Positions 9,092-17,642 of a stretch of DNA of 64,000 nucleotides are shown piece by piece. The stretch is from CAVVST01 sp963750995 (lineage in GTDB: Bacteria > Acidobacteriota > Vicinamibacteria > Vicinamibacterales > UBA2999): contig CAVVST010000001.1 in assembly GCA_963750995.1 (NCBI GenBank), positions 248,001 through 312,000 on the forward strand, given 5' to 3'. The position numbers were made by a program, and so were the translations under genes. The notes under the pieces are model-generated. The model saw only the letters and a program-made list of their open reading frames with translations, made no database searches and had not been told where the DNA came from. Numbering within the stretch: position 1 is the first letter of the stretch; the number at the start of each line of letters is the position of its first letter.

Positions 9092-9958
9092 TTACCGGAC
9101 GCGTCGGATATGTAAATAGCGCGCGTGGATGATTTCATAGAAACCGTAGGCGACGAACCCTGCGGCCGTCACGCCGAGAAGCCAACGGCCCAGCCCTCCC
9201 GGTTGTGCAGCGAGCGTGCGGAATGACGAGGCCGTAGTGCCGACTTCCGACGGATCGCGGAACCAGCCGGCGACGACGATTGCCCATCCGAGCAGCGCAA
9301 AGACAACGGCGCGTGCCGCCACGCCGAACCGGCTCAGACCCACCGCCCACTCGCCAGCCTCGCGTCGCATCTCTTCGACATCGAGATTGCGCTCCAATCG
9401 GCAGGTGATCGCCGCGTACACCTGCTGCACGGCGAAGCCGATGAGACCGAGCCCCGCGAGTACCACCAGCCAATCACCGAGCGGCCACCGGAATGCCTCG
9501 GTGGCGACCTCACGCTCGCTGGTTCCCGACGCGGCCGACAGCCCTCGATAAAGGCGGAATGCCTGCCAGCCCAGCACCGCGTGCAGGGCCCCGCGAACCA
9601 CGAAGCTCGCACGGATCGCAAGGCCACGCCAATTGTTGCCCAGGCGGTCTGGATCGAAGAGTCCTTGAAGGATGCGCCAGGCGGCGTAGCCGAGAAGCCC
9701 AACCACGACCACGAGCAGCAGCGTACGGCCGAATGGTTGTCCGAGGACGGTGGTGAGCGCGCCACGCGTCCCGGTTACGCGTCCGCCTGCCTTGGCTGCG
9801 ACCTGGAGGGCGAGTGCACCGATGACCATGTAGAGCACACCCTTCACAAGGAAGCCCACGCGGGCCAGCCACTTGATCGCGCCGAAACCGTTCATAGATC
9901 GATGGTACGCCGGATTTCTCGCACGACTCTTTTGGGAGATCTCGAGTTGGGTGGGCAC
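9092..9958 (-). CDS. DUF1206 family membrane protein
   Basis: 288 residues with six hydrophobic helices arranged as three similar two-helix units: WLARVGFLVKGVLYMVIG, IRASFVVRGALHAVLGW and LSRFGVAARAVVFALLGW each carry the R-x-G/A-F/A-V-x-x-G/A-x-L-Y/H signature of DUF1206. The role of the family is unknown. The frame starts with GTG 9958; ATG 9895 (MNGFGAIKWLARVG) fits family length better, but neither has a clear ribosome-binding site. Confidence 0.8.
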   Translation of the reverse strand: MPTQLEISQKSRARNPAYHRSMNGFGAIKWLARVGFLVKGVLYMVIGALALQVAAKAGGRVTGTRGALTTVLGQPFGRTLLLVVVVGLLGYAAWRILQGLFDPDRLGNNWRGLAIRASFVVRGALHAVLGWQAFRLYRGLSAASGTSEREVATEAFRWPLGDWLVVLAGLGLIGFAVQQVYAAITCRLERNLDVEEMRREAGEWAVGLSRFGVAARAVVFALLGWAIVVAGWFRDPSEVGTTASSFRTLAAQPGGLGRWLLGVTAAGFVAYGFYEIIHARYLHIRRVR

Positions 9959-10336
9959 CGTGCAAAGCTCGCCGAGAGGCGAGTGTCTGCCCTCGAGCTG
10001 GCGCGCGCTTAGTGCTTGTTCAGAAGGGAACAGACACCAGCCTGCACCGCTGTTGGCCTAGACGTTGGAGTTAGGCGTATTCCTGACTGCGAGGGGGCCG
10101 AATCGGCGTCGTTGGTCACCAGCGTTCGTTGGAGGGCCGCGCTCGCCAAACACACCGTCTATTGTCAGGCAAAAATTGCGACATCCCGTCCGCACACGCC
10201 TCTAGCCACCACGCACGAGGCATCCTCCCACCCGCGCGGGGCACGCTCCGGGCAGCGGGCCGCTGCCTCACAACTCCCCTCGGTGCCCCGCTGCGCGGTA
10301 ATACGCGCGTGACATTGCCGGGGCCGAGACGGCCCT

Positions 10337-10480
10337 TTACAGTCGGCCGGTCAATAACAAGATGAGGAGGATGATCAGGATCAGCCCGCCGAGACTCCCG
10401 CCGACTCTCGGGCCGCCGAGATAAAACCCGCCGCCGCCGAACAGCAAGAGAAGGATGATCAGCACCACGAGTAGACTCAT
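10337..10480 (-). CDS. DUF3309-like small membrane protein
   Basis: A 47-residue gene: ATG 10480, with GAGAGGAG 7 nt upstream on the minus strand, and TAA at 10337-10339. The protein is almost entirely two hydrophobic helices (MSLLVVLIILLLLFGGG and GGLILIILLILLL) joined by a glycine-rich turn YLGGPRVGGSLG, which is the DUF3309 pattern. These proteins are single short membrane hairpins of unknown function, often stress-associated in their hosts. No neighbour is co-transcribed. Confidence 0.75.
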   Translation of the reverse strand: MSLLVVLIILLLLFGGGGFYLGGPRVGGSLGGLILIILLILLLTGRL

Positions 10481-10671
10481 CGGGCACTCCTCTCGGATTC
10501 TGGCAAACCGCGGTGATGATATCGCAAGCCTGGTGTCGTCGCTTGCGCGACGGACGGTGGAAGCAGCTGCCGCGTGTCTATTTAAACGACTCGCGTCCGT
10601 GGTCGAGGCGTAACAGTCCTCTCGCCGTTGTGGCGGTTCGTGGTGGTCGGGACTTGACCAAAGCCGTCAGA

Positions 10672-10800
10672 ATGGCACGACGCAGCGTTATATGCACCTG
10701 AGTCCAGCGGCGCTCGACGAGGCGATTCGGTTGCTGGAACCGAGAGTGTCACCACGCGGTGGAGACATTCTGGAGACGGCGAACGCAGCGTCTCAGTAAG
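10672..10800 (+). pseudogene. C-terminal remnant of a tyrosine recombinase (integrase)
   Basis: The frame reads TTQRYMHLSPAALDEAIRLL and then GGDILETANAASQ, stopping at TAA 10798-10800. This is the end of a tyrosine recombinase, with the catalytic tyrosine in RYMHLS. Upstream of about 10672 the frame no longer resembles an integrase, so the catalytic Arg/His parts are gone. Its 3' end lies 23 bp from the 3' end of tRNA-Gly, the usual position of an integrase next to its attachment site. Confidence 0.6.
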
Positions 10801-10823
10801 TTTTAGTTAATAAAACGGTTCGG

Positions 10824-10897
10824 TGGAGCGGGCTACGGGAATCGAACCCGTCTAGCTGGCTTGGGAAGCCAGAGCATTACCACTATGCTAAGCCCGC
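10824..10897 (-). tRNA. tRNA-Gly (anticodon CCC)
   Basis: On the minus strand a complete cloverleaf can be drawn. The acceptor GCGGGCT pairs with AGCCCGC, with discriminator T and an encoded CCA. The anticodon arm CTGGC-TTCCCAA-GCCAG gives anticodon CCC. The T arm is CGGGTTCGATTCCCG. Length is 74 nt. Its last 26 nt are repeated at 1042-1067. Confidence 0.95.
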
Positions 10898-10953
10898 GTT
10901 GCCCGGACGATTAGCTTAACCATCGCGCGGGAGATCGGCAAGGCGGGTGCTCA

Positions 10954-10982
10954 AGACCCCGCGATCGGGAAAGGCGGGGTCT
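10954..10982. terminator. 9-bp perfect hairpin between tRNA-Gly and the phosphohexomutase gene
   Basis: AGACCCCGC (10954-10962) pairs with GCGGGGTCT (10974-10982) around an 11-nt loop. It lies downstream of the minus-strand mannose operon and could help end that transcript. Confidence 0.45.
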
Positions 10983-10988
10983 GAAAAC

Positions 10989-11035
10989 CTGCCTCTACGA
11001 AACATGGATGTAGAGGCAGACCTTCAGGTCCGCCT
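10989..11035. repeat. Hairpin overlapping a GTAG-type REP palindrome at the end of the phosphohexomutase gene
   Basis: CTGCCTCTAC (10989-10998) pairs with GTAGAGGCAG (11010-11019). From 11010 the sequence is GTAG followed by a 22-nt palindrome with a TC centre (AGGCAGACCT / AGGTCCGCCT, one mismatch), the same design as the REPs at 20.0, 22.2 and 25.8 kb. The palindrome runs two bases into the stop codon of the gene ending at 11034. Confidence 0.6.
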
Positions 11036-12389
11036 AGCCGCGAATCAGCGCGAGCACCTCGTCGCGTTTCTGCTGCATCTGCGCCGGAGAGGCCGCCTCG
11101 AGATTGAGGCGGAGCAGCGGCTCGGTGTTGGACGGCCGAACGTTGAAGTGCCAGTCGGGATAGTCCACCGACAGCCCGTCCATCCGCGCAAGCGTGGCGT
11201 CCTTGTATCGCGCTTCGATCGCCGCCAGCTTCTGCGGGACCTCCTGCATCGACGCCAGCTTCGTGTTGATCTCGCCGGAGATGAAGTACTTCTCGCGGAA
11301 CGGTTGCACCAGGGCGTGGAGCGACTGGTTCTTCTTCGACATCAGCTCGAGCATGAGCAGCGCCGGGATGAATCCGTTGTCGCAATAATAGAAGTCCCGG
11401 AAGTAATAGTGCCCGGTGACCTCGCCGCCGAAGCTGGCGTCATCCTGCCGCATGCGCTGCTTGATGAACGCGTGACCGACGCGGTTCATCAGCGCGCGGC
11501 CGCCGTAGCGCGCGGCGACATCCTTCACCGCGTGGCTCGCACGCAGGTCGTAGATGATGGTGGCGCCGGGGTTCTTCAGCAGGAAGGCTTCGGCCAGCAA
11601 TGCGGTGACGAAGTCCCCCGCGATGAACTCGCCGCTGCCGTCGATGAAGAAGCAGCGGTCCGCGTCGCCGTCCCAGGCGATGCCGACGTCGGCCTTCTGA
11701 CGGACGACCTCCTCGGTGATGTCGCGGCGGTTCTCCTCGATCAACGGGTTGGCTTCGTGATTGGGGAAAGTACCGTCGATCTCGAAGCACAGCCGGGTGA
11801 CTTTACAGGGAAGCCGATCGAACAGCTTCGGCGCCACCAGACCCGCCATGCCGCTACCCGCGTCGAGCACGACGGTAAACGGCTTGATCACCGTCGGATC
11901 GATGAACGACATCACCTTGTTGACATAGTCGTCGAGGACATTCCGGCTCGACACCGAGCCGCGTCGCGCCGCCGGCGGCGGCAGGCGATCGTTCGCGATC
12001 ATGTCGCGGATGTCGCCGATTCCCGCATCGCCGCTCAGGGGTAGTGCGCCGGCGCGCACCATCTTCACCCCGTTGTACTGACCGGGATTGTGCGACGCCG
12101 TGATCTGCGCGCCGCCGCCGAGCCCGTCTCGGACGACGGCGAAATAGAGCATGTCGGTGGCCATCATCCCGTAGTCGACAACGTCGGTGCCCTGGTCGCG
12201 TACGCCGTCGATGAACGCCGCGGCGAGCGCCGGCGACGAGACGCGCATGTCGCGCGAGACAGCCACCTGCGGCACCTGCAGATAAGCGGCGAACCCCCGG
12301 CCGATCAGCCGGGCGACCTCTTCATTGATCTCGCCCGGGTACAGCCCGCGGATGTCGTAGGCCTTGAAAATATCGGAATTGAGGTTCAA
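11034..12389 (-). CDS. manB: Phosphomannomutase/phosphoglucomutase
   Basis: 451 residues, full length for the alpha-D-phosphohexomutase family, which interconverts hexose 6- and 1-phosphates. The active-site serine loop is TASHNP (near residue 101), the metal loop DGDADR, the sugar-specificity loop GEVTGHYYFRD, and the phosphate-binding loop NVRPSNTEPLLR near the C-terminus. It starts 3 bp after the stop of the pyrophosphorylase gene, so the pair makes activated mannose or glucose for glycans. Whether mannose or glucose phosphate is preferred cannot be seen. The stop codon touches a REP palindrome. Confidence 0.9.
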   Translation of the reverse strand: MNLNSDIFKAYDIRGLYPGEINEEVARLIGRGFAAYLQVPQVAVSRDMRVSSPALAAAFIDGVRDQGTDVVDYGMMATDMLYFAVVRDGLGGGAQITASHNPGQYNGVKMVRAGALPLSGDAGIGDIRDMIANDRLPPPAARRGSVSSRNVLDDYVNKVMSFIDPTVIKPFTVVLDAGSGMAGLVAPKLFDRLPCKVTRLCFEIDGTFPNHEANPLIEENRRDITEEVVRQKADVGIAWDGDADRCFFIDGSGEFIAGDFVTALLAEAFLLKNPGATIIYDLRASHAVKDVAARYGGRALMNRVGHAFIKQRMRQDDASFGGEVTGHYYFRDFYYCDNGFIPALLMLELMSKKNQSLHALVQPFREKYFISGEINTKLASMQEVPQKLAAIEARYKDATLARMDGLSVDYPDWHFNVRPSNTEPLLRLNLEAASPAQMQQKRDEVLALIRG

Positions 12390-12392
12390 ATG

Positions 12393-13451
12393 TCAGGCCC
12401 GTGTGTAGTCAGTAAGCGTGGTCTTGTCGCCCAGCACCGCGCCGTTGTCGACGTTGACGTTCCGGCCGAGGTGGCAGTTGCGGCCCAGGATGGCGTTGCG
12501 GACGGTGGTTTCGCGGCTGACGCGGCAGTTGGGCCACAGGATAGCCGCATCCACCGACGCGTCTTCTTCGATCAGCGTCTGCCGGCCGATCACGGAATAG
12601 GGACCAACCCGCGCCCCGGCCTTGACCATGACGCCTTCGTCGATGAAGCAGGGCCCCTCGACAATCGCCCCGTCTTCGATCCGGGCGTCCGGGGCAATCG
12701 AGGTCCGCGGCGCCGGCAGGTTGACGAACGGCGCCGCGACGTATCGGCCATCCATGATGTCGCGGTGCACCTGCACGTATTTTTCGGGCGTGCCGATGTC
12801 GATCCAGTAGCCGTTATAGACGTAGGCCACGAAGGTTTCCCGGCGCTCGACCAGCGAGGGGAAGTAGCTCCGCTCGATCGACCAGGGCACGTCGCTCGGG
12901 ATCCGGTCGAAGGTTTCCGGTTCGAGGATGTAGATGCCAGCGTTGATATGGCTGGTCGTGATCTGGTCGGGCGTCGGCTTTTCGAGAAAGCGCAGGATGT
13001 TGCCGTCGCCGTCGGTCTCAACCAGGCCATACGCCGACGGGTTCTCGACCGGCGTCAGGACAATCGTCGCGCGGGCCTTCCGCTCGCGGTGGAGGCGGAT
13101 GACAGCCGCGAGATCGATCTGGGTCAGCACGTCGCCGTTGAACACGACGACCGACTCGGTCAGCTTGTCGCCGGCGTACTTGACGGCGCCGGCGGTGCCG
13201 AGCGGCGCCGGCTCGACGACGTAGCGGATCTTGATCCCGGTATTCGAGCCGTCGCCAAAAATCTCTTCGATGCGGCGCGGTTGGTAGTTGAGACTCAGGA
13301 TGACTTCATCGATCTCGGGGACCTGCTTGAGGAGATCGATTTGATAATGCAGAAAGGGCCGATTGAAGATCGGCACGATCGGCTTCGGCGTATGAATCGT
13401 CAGCGGCCGCAGGCGCGTGCCCTTGCCCCCGGCAAGGAGAATTGCTTTCAT
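12393..13451 (-). CDS. NDP-sugar (GDP-mannose-type) pyrophosphorylase
   Basis: ATG 13451 gives MKAILLAGGKGTRLRPLT, the canonical nucleotidyltransferase start; the longer open frame would run into divergent pgsA. At 352 residues it has the nucleotidyltransferase fold (GKGTRLRPLT, FNGDVLTQIDL, NAGIYILEPE, WIDIGTPEKYVQVH) followed by left-handed beta-helix hexapeptides (IAPDARIEDGAIVEGPCFI...). It makes an NDP-sugar from a sugar 1-phosphate. It is the first gene of an operon with the phosphohexomutase 3 bp downstream. The nucleotide and sugar are inferred, not proven. Confidence 0.85.
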   Translation of the reverse strand: MKAILLAGGKGTRLRPLTIHTPKPIVPIFNRPFLHYQIDLLKQVPEIDEVILSLNYQPRRIEEIFGDGSNTGIKIRYVVEPAPLGTAGAVKYAGDKLTESVVVFNGDVLTQIDLAAVIRLHRERKARATIVLTPVENPSAYGLVETDGDGNILRFLEKPTPDQITTSHINAGIYILEPETFDRIPSDVPWSIERSYFPSLVERRETFVAYVYNGYWIDIGTPEKYVQVHRDIMDGRYVAAPFVNLPAPRTSIAPDARIEDGAIVEGPCFIDEGVMVKAGARVGPYSVIGRQTLIEEDASVDAAILWPNCRVSRETTVRNAILGRNCHLGRNVNVDNGAVLGDKTTLTDYTRA

Positions 13452-13513
13452 GACAATCAACGATCTTACCCGATAGTCGATGGTAGAATCTGACGTCCCC
13501 CGATCCGGTCGCC

Positions 13514-14152
13514 ATGAACCTGCCGAATACGCTGACGCTCGTGCGGATGTTTCTGGTTCCGCTCCTCGTCGTCGTGCTCCTGACGGAGTTCGAAGGACGC
13601 CGCATACTCGGTTTGTCCAGGGAGCTGGTGGCCGCGGCCATTTTTGCCCTCGCCTCGATGACCGACTGGCTGGACGGCTACCTGGCACGCCGCCGCCGGC
13701 AGGTGACGTGGCTTGGGCAGATGCTCGACCCGATTGCCGACAAGCTGCTCACGTCGGCGGCGTTCATCTCGCTGGTGCAGCTGGGTCTGGCGCCGGCGTG
13801 GATGGTGGCGCTGATCATCGGACGGGAGTTCGCGATCACCGGGCTGCGCAGCTACGCGCACACGCGCGGTATCGCGATGCCCGCATCCCCGCTCGGGAAG
13901 ATCAAGATGGCGTCGCAGGTCACTGCCATCCTGCTGCTGATCCTGGGGTGGGGTCCGCTGCCGTGGCTGGCGCCGATCGGCCACGTCGCGCTCTGGGTGG
14001 TGATGGTGGCCGCGGTCGCGTCGGCGATCGACTACTACCGCCGCTTCCAGCGGCTGGTCAACGCGCGCGTCACTGACGTCAACCTCGCGCGCGCCAGAAA
14101 CGAATCAACCACGACGGGCACGACGCGCACGAAATCCAAGAAAGTGTCGTGA
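13514..14152 (+). CDS. pgsA: CDP-diacylglycerol-glycerol-3-phosphate 3-phosphatidyltransferase
   Basis: 212 residues with the CDP-alcohol phosphatidyltransferase signature D-x2-D-G-x2-A-R-x8-G-x3-D-x3-D, seen as DWLDGYLARRRRQVTWLGQM then LDPIAD. MNLPNTLTLVRMFLVPLL is the usual N-terminus, and several membrane helices follow. It makes phosphatidylglycerol phosphate at the membrane. It is divergent from the pyrophosphorylase with 62 bp between starts; no strong ribosome-binding site is visible. The tail is Thr/Lys-rich. Confidence 0.9.
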   Translation: MNLPNTLTLVRMFLVPLLVVVLLTEFEGRRILGLSRELVAAAIFALASMTDWLDGYLARRRRQVTWLGQMLDPIADKLLTSAAFISLVQLGLAPAWMVALIIGREFAITGLRSYAHTRGIAMPASPLGKIKMASQVTAILLLILGWGPLPWLAPIGHVALWVVMVAAVASAIDYYRRFQRLVNARVTDVNLARARNESTTTGTTRTKSKKVS

Positions 14153-14170
14153 ACGTCGTGTCGTCGTGGT

Positions 14171-14950
14171 TTATTTTCTAAGCGCGACGTAGTCGCCCGT
14201 GCGGAACGCGTCGTACGACACCGTGCCGCGCAGCGCCGACCATTCCGGCATCACTTCCACGGCCACCGCCTCGCCCAGTTCGAACAGGAAGTTCTCCGGC
14301 TGCCGATTGTCGCGGTAGATGACGAACCTCGAACCGAGCGACACGCCGTGGTCGCTGCCGCGATCGACGAGAAAGTAGTCGTCGCGCCCGAAGATGGTGC
14401 GGCGGTCGTTGCCGGTCATCACCTGGCCGTAGTTGCCGCGCTGCGCTTTCGGCCGGAGCACGGAGATCGCCGGCTCCTCGGGGAGTGAAAACGGCTCGAG
14501 GAAGTCGTTCAACTCCACCCCGGTGCAAGCGTGGGTAATCGTCGCCAGCGACATCTCGTCGTCCACCGCCCAGATGCGAATCCAGCTGGTCGTGCGGATC
14601 GTGGCCGGATTGTCGCGGCCGATCGCGCGGCGCTCAATCGGGACGGCGCGGCGCGTGTAGTACTCCTGGCCGACCTCGATGCCGTTGTCGCTGCCCGCGT
14701 TGATGGTGATCAGATCGCCCGGGCCGAAGACGCGGTGGACGAACGATTCCTGGCTGCCGGTGACGCGGAGAGGCGTCGGCGGCGCTTCGAACGACAGCTT
14801 CGGGGCGCAGGCGAGCGACAGCACCTCGGGCGGGAGCTTCACAGGATCTGGCGCGGGTGCACGCTGTGCCAAAACGGGCAATACACCGACCACTACCGCG
14901 GCGGCCACCAGGGACGCTGCAACCTTCGCTTGGACTGTCATCGGCCTCAC
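14171..14950 (-). CDS. Secreted protein with two FlgT-C-like repeats
   Basis: 259 residues from GTG 14950 (ATG 14941 also possible), with a signal peptide ending near VLAQRAP. Two related blocks, GDLITINAGSDNGIEVGQEY and FLVDRGSDHGVSLGSRFVIY, match the small beta-barrel repeat of FlgT C-terminal/LysM-adjacent domains in which GxxxGVxxGxxF recurs. The function is unknown and an envelope role is likely. It begins 7 bp after bamD, so the two form one transcript. Confidence 0.65.
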   Translation of the reverse strand: MRPMTVQAKVAASLVAAAVVVGVLPVLAQRAPAPDPVKLPPEVLSLACAPKLSFEAPPTPLRVTGSQESFVHRVFGPGDLITINAGSDNGIEVGQEYYTRRAVPIERRAIGRDNPATIRTTSWIRIWAVDDEMSLATITHACTGVELNDFLEPFSLPEEPAISVLRPKAQRGNYGQVMTGNDRRTIFGRDDYFLVDRGSDHGVSLGSRFVIYRDNRQPENFLFELGEAVAVEVMPEWSALRGTVSYDAFRTGDYVALRK

Positions 14951-14957
14951 CGATAAG

Positions 14958-15728
14958 TTATTGATTTTTCAGCGCTTGAAGCCTGACCTTGGCGTCCTCG
15001 ACGTGTTCGCTGCTCGGGAATTCCTCGAGCAGCCGCTCGAAGTACGGGATGGCTTCTGGTGTCTTATCGGTTCTGGCCAGCGACTCCGCCAGATAGAAGT
15101 AGACGGAGTCCCGGCCGGTGTAGTCGGGGTCGTCGCGGAGGACTTCGCGGAAGCGATCGATGGCGCCCGGGTACCAGCGGCTGCGGTAGTAGTGCAGCCC
15201 GACACCGTATGACGCCTGGCTGAGGCGATCCCGGGCGACGCGCCAGTTCTTCTTGACCTCGGGGGCCAGCGGGCTGTTCGAGTAGCGCTGGAAGAACACG
15301 TCGAACTCTTTGAGCGCTTCGCGCGTTTCGGTCTGGTCGCGCTCCGGCGCCCGCATCTGCTCGAAGTGGCTCATCGCCAGCTTGTACTGCGCGTAGTCGG
15401 CGCGCATGCTGGTGGGGTAGAACTGCAGGAACTCGCGGAACTCGTTCGCGGCAAGTACGACCGACGCCGCGGTGTCTTCGCCGAGATACGAATCGCCGAC
15501 GCCGAGCTTGGCATCGGGACGGAACGGGCTCTGCGGATAGCCGTCGACGATCTGCTGAAAATACGTGCGGGCGTTCATCCACTCGCGCTGCTTCAGCGCT
15601 TCGGTACCCCGCTCGAACAGGAACCGGTCAGGCTGCGCGGTTCCGGGCGGCGGGGTGTTCTGCCGGGCAGAGCAGGCAGAGATGGTCACGAGCGCGGCCA
15701 TCGCGATGGCCAGTTTATTCATGAGCAA
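14958..15728 (-). CDS. bamD: Outer-membrane assembly lipoprotein BamD-like
   Basis: 256 residues; the lipobox ISAC near residue 19 predicts a lipid-anchored outer-membrane protein. The rest is TPR helices: FERGTEALKQREWMNARTYF, VDGYPQSPFRPDAKLGVGDS, LAANEFREFLQFYPTS and RADYAQYKLAMSHF are the hallmarks of BamD/YfiO, the essential TPR subunit of the beta-barrel assembly machine. ATG 15728 or 15722 are both possible. A shorter TPR lipoprotein role is the alternative, but spacing and motifs fit BamD. Confidence 0.85.
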   Translation of the reverse strand: MLMNKLAIAMAALVTISACSARQNTPPPGTAQPDRFLFERGTEALKQREWMNARTYFQQIVDGYPQSPFRPDAKLGVGDSYLGEDTAASVVLAANEFREFLQFYPTSMRADYAQYKLAMSHFEQMRAPERDQTETREALKEFDVFFQRYSNSPLAPEVKKNWRVARDRLSQASYGVGLHYYRSRWYPGAIDRFREVLRDDPDYTGRDSVYFYLAESLARTDKTPEAIPYFERLLEEFPSSEHVEDAKVRLQALKNQ

Positions 15729-15829
15729 GGGTCATCCAGTCGGGCCGGGGTAAAGCCATTTCACTATTGTAGACACCGTACGGTGTCCAGCGTCTGACGG
15801 TATAGACGCGAAATGAGCCGTCTCAGCTG

Positions 15830-16228
15830 TCACACGGGGAACATCCCGCGGACGCGGGCTGGTAGCCGGCAGGGGCGGCCCCCGGGATCCACCGCGGCAT
15901 GCACCGTATGTCCGCCGGCAATGGCCCCCTGGTCCTCGGCGCGTGTCAACTCATAATCGAACCGGACCCGCACCGGGGTGACCAGCGTTCCCTTCGTCGC
16001 AATCTCGATCTCGTCGTCATACCGGGCCGGCTGACGGTACTCGCACTGGGCCTCGATCACCGGCAGCGAGATGCCGTCGCGCTCCATTTCGCGATACGTC
16101 CAGCCGGTCTGCCGGAGCCAGTCGGTGCGCCCGACCTCGAACCAGACGAAATAGTTGGCGTAGTACACGACGCCCATGCGATCCGTTTCAGCGTAGCGGG
16201 CCCGGACGCGGGTCCGTCGAAGCGTCAT
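15830..16228 (-). CDS. YbgC/FadM-type acyl-CoA thioesterase
   Basis: 132 residues, hot-dog fold. The active-site stretch ETDRMGVVYYANYFVWFEVG matches the D-x-x-G-V-V-Y-x-x-x-Y motif of the YbgC/4-hydroxybenzoyl-CoA thioesterase family, which cleaves acyl-CoA or acyl-ACP thioesters. The start ATG overlaps the rpe stop (ATGA), so it is translationally coupled and ends the aroC-to-thioesterase run. Natural substrate unknown. Confidence 0.85.
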   Translation of the reverse strand: MTLRRTRVRARYAETDRMGVVYYANYFVWFEVGRTDWLRQTGWTYREMERDGISLPVIEAQCEYRQPARYDDEIEIATKGTLVTPVRVRFDYELTRAEDQGAIAGGHTVHAAVDPGGRPCRLPARVRGMFPV

Positions 16229-16900
16229 GTACGGGATCCGGCGGCGGTGCTGGAAGCGGCGCGCAGCGCGCGGGTAGCCTCTTCGGGGTCGGACGTGCCG
16301 AAGATGGCGCTGCCCGCGACGAGGATGGAGGCGCCGGCGGCGACGACGTCGGCGGCGTTGGTCCGGTCGATGCCTCCGTCGATCTCGATGGCCGCGCGGG
16401 AGCCGGTGCGGGTCAGGAGATCGCGCACACGGCGCACCTTTTCGATGCTGTCAGGGATGAACGCCTGGCCTCCGAAGCCGGGGTTCACCGACATGATCAG
16501 GACGAAGTCGACGTCGTTGGCGATCTCTTCCAGCGCCGACACCGGCGTCGCCGGGTTCAACACCACGCCCGCCTTGGCGCCACGGCTCTTGATATAGGAA
16601 ACGGTCCGGTGCAGATGAGGCAGCACTTCCTGGTGCACCGACAACATGGTGGCGCCCGCGGCGATGAAGTCGTCGATAAACCGATCCGGCTCCTCGATCA
16701 TCAGGTGCACGTCGAGCGGGCGTGTCGCCACCTTCTTGATGGCGCGCACAACCGGAGGTCCGATCGTGATGTTGGGCACGAAGTGTCCATCCATCACGTC
16801 TACGTGGATCAGGTCGGCGCCGCCCCGCTCGACCGCGGCGATGTCGCGCCCGAGGTCCGCAAAGTTGGCCGACAAGATCGATGGAGCGATCTCGGATCAC
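16225..16900 (-). CDS. rpe: Ribulose-phosphate 3-epimerase (frameshift near the start)
   Basis: The body (SANFADLGRDIAAVERGGAD, HVDVMDGHFVPNITIG, HLMIEEPD, MSVNPGFGGQAF, EIDGGI, VAGSAIFG) is unmistakably the pentose-phosphate/Calvin enzyme, with the metal-binding His/Asp residues present. The expected start is GTG 16900, overlapping the upstream stop as GTGA, but after GTG-ATC-CG one extra base (16889-16894) moves the frame. Without it the protein would begin MIRIAPSILSANF, the family standard. In the downstream frame the first start is TTG 16875, which would lose strand 1. A sequencing indel is likely because the enzyme is normally required. Confidence 0.85.
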
Positions 16901-17577
16901 CGGCTCACCTCGAGCGAGATGGCCTCTGCAGGCGCGACGCGGAATCCTCCCGGCGGCTGCTGCCGGACAACGGTCCCCGGCGGGACGCCCTGATACGGCT
17001 GGGAGCCGACAATCGTGACGCGGAAGCCGCGCGTGCGCAGCGTTTCAGCCGCGCGCTCGCCGTTGGTGCCGATGAGATCGGGCATCACATATGTCGTGCC
17101 CTGTTCGCCGCGGTTGAGCAGCATCGAGACGCTCGGCGCCTTGGAACTCGGCGCCGGGTCCTGGGCGACGACGGCGTCGGCCGGGTAGTCGGGTGAGCGG
17201 AACTCCGAGACCGTGGCAACTTCGAGCCCCTCTTCGTCGACACGCATCCGTGCGCTACGTTCGTTCTGCCCGACCAGGCCGGGGACGGTGGTGGACCGCG
17301 GTCCCGAGCTGACCCATACCCGAATCGAGCGCTGGCGACGCGCGGTGGCGCCGGGAACCGGATCCTGCTGAATGATGCCGCCGGCGGCCACCCGCTCGTC
17401 CGGCCGCTGGTTGGGATCGATGCGCAGCGCGAGGCCGAGCTCGTTGAGCGTCAGCGTCGCGTTCTCGACGGTGGCGCCCACGAGGTTGGGCACTTCCACG
17501 TCGCGCGCCCGCAGGGCGACGCGCATCGACACGAGCGCAAAGAGAAGAAAGGTCCCGGTCAGGGCCGCCGTAAGCAC
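16897..17577 (-). CDS. Membrane-anchored PASTA-repeat protein
   Basis: 226 residues: one transmembrane helix (TAALTGTFLLFALVSMRVAL) then three PASTA units beginning VEVPNLVGATVENATLTL, TVPGLVGQNERSARMRV and YVMPDLIGTNGERAAETL. PASTA domains bind peptidoglycan fragments and are usually fused to kinases or PBPs; here they stand alone, outside the membrane. The frame is open back into the rsmB tail, so GTG 17577 is a minimum start. The stop overlaps the rpe start. Confidence 0.8.
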   Translation of the reverse strand: MLTAALTGTFLLFALVSMRVALRARDVEVPNLVGATVENATLTLNELGLALRIDPNQRPDERVAAGGIIQQDPVPGATARRQRSIRVWVSSGPRSTTVPGLVGQNERSARMRVDEEGLEVATVSEFRSPDYPADAVVAQDPAPSSKAPSVSMLLNRGEQGTTYVMPDLIGTNGERAAETLRTRGFRVTIVGSQPYQGVPPGTVVRQQPPGGFRVAPAEAISLEVSR

Positions 17578-17642
17578 CAGCAGTTTGCCGAGCGACCAGA
17601 CCCGCGTGCCTTCAGCAGCATTCAGCGCGAACTCAGATACCG

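Noticed and set aside
1196..10780. The 22-bp direct repeat with an internal TGGAGAC direct repeat as integrase arm-type binding sites
   Set aside because: At 10.7 kb it is simply coding sequence (GGDILETA) of an integrase C-terminus ending at 10800, which explains the copy at 1.2 kb as a gene remnant without invoking arm sites.
12090..13493. A 467-codon plus-strand frame
   Set aside because: It lies antisense to the phosphohexomutase and pyrophosphorylase genes, is rich in Arg/Asp/Val as expected of a GC-rich shadow, and resembles no family.
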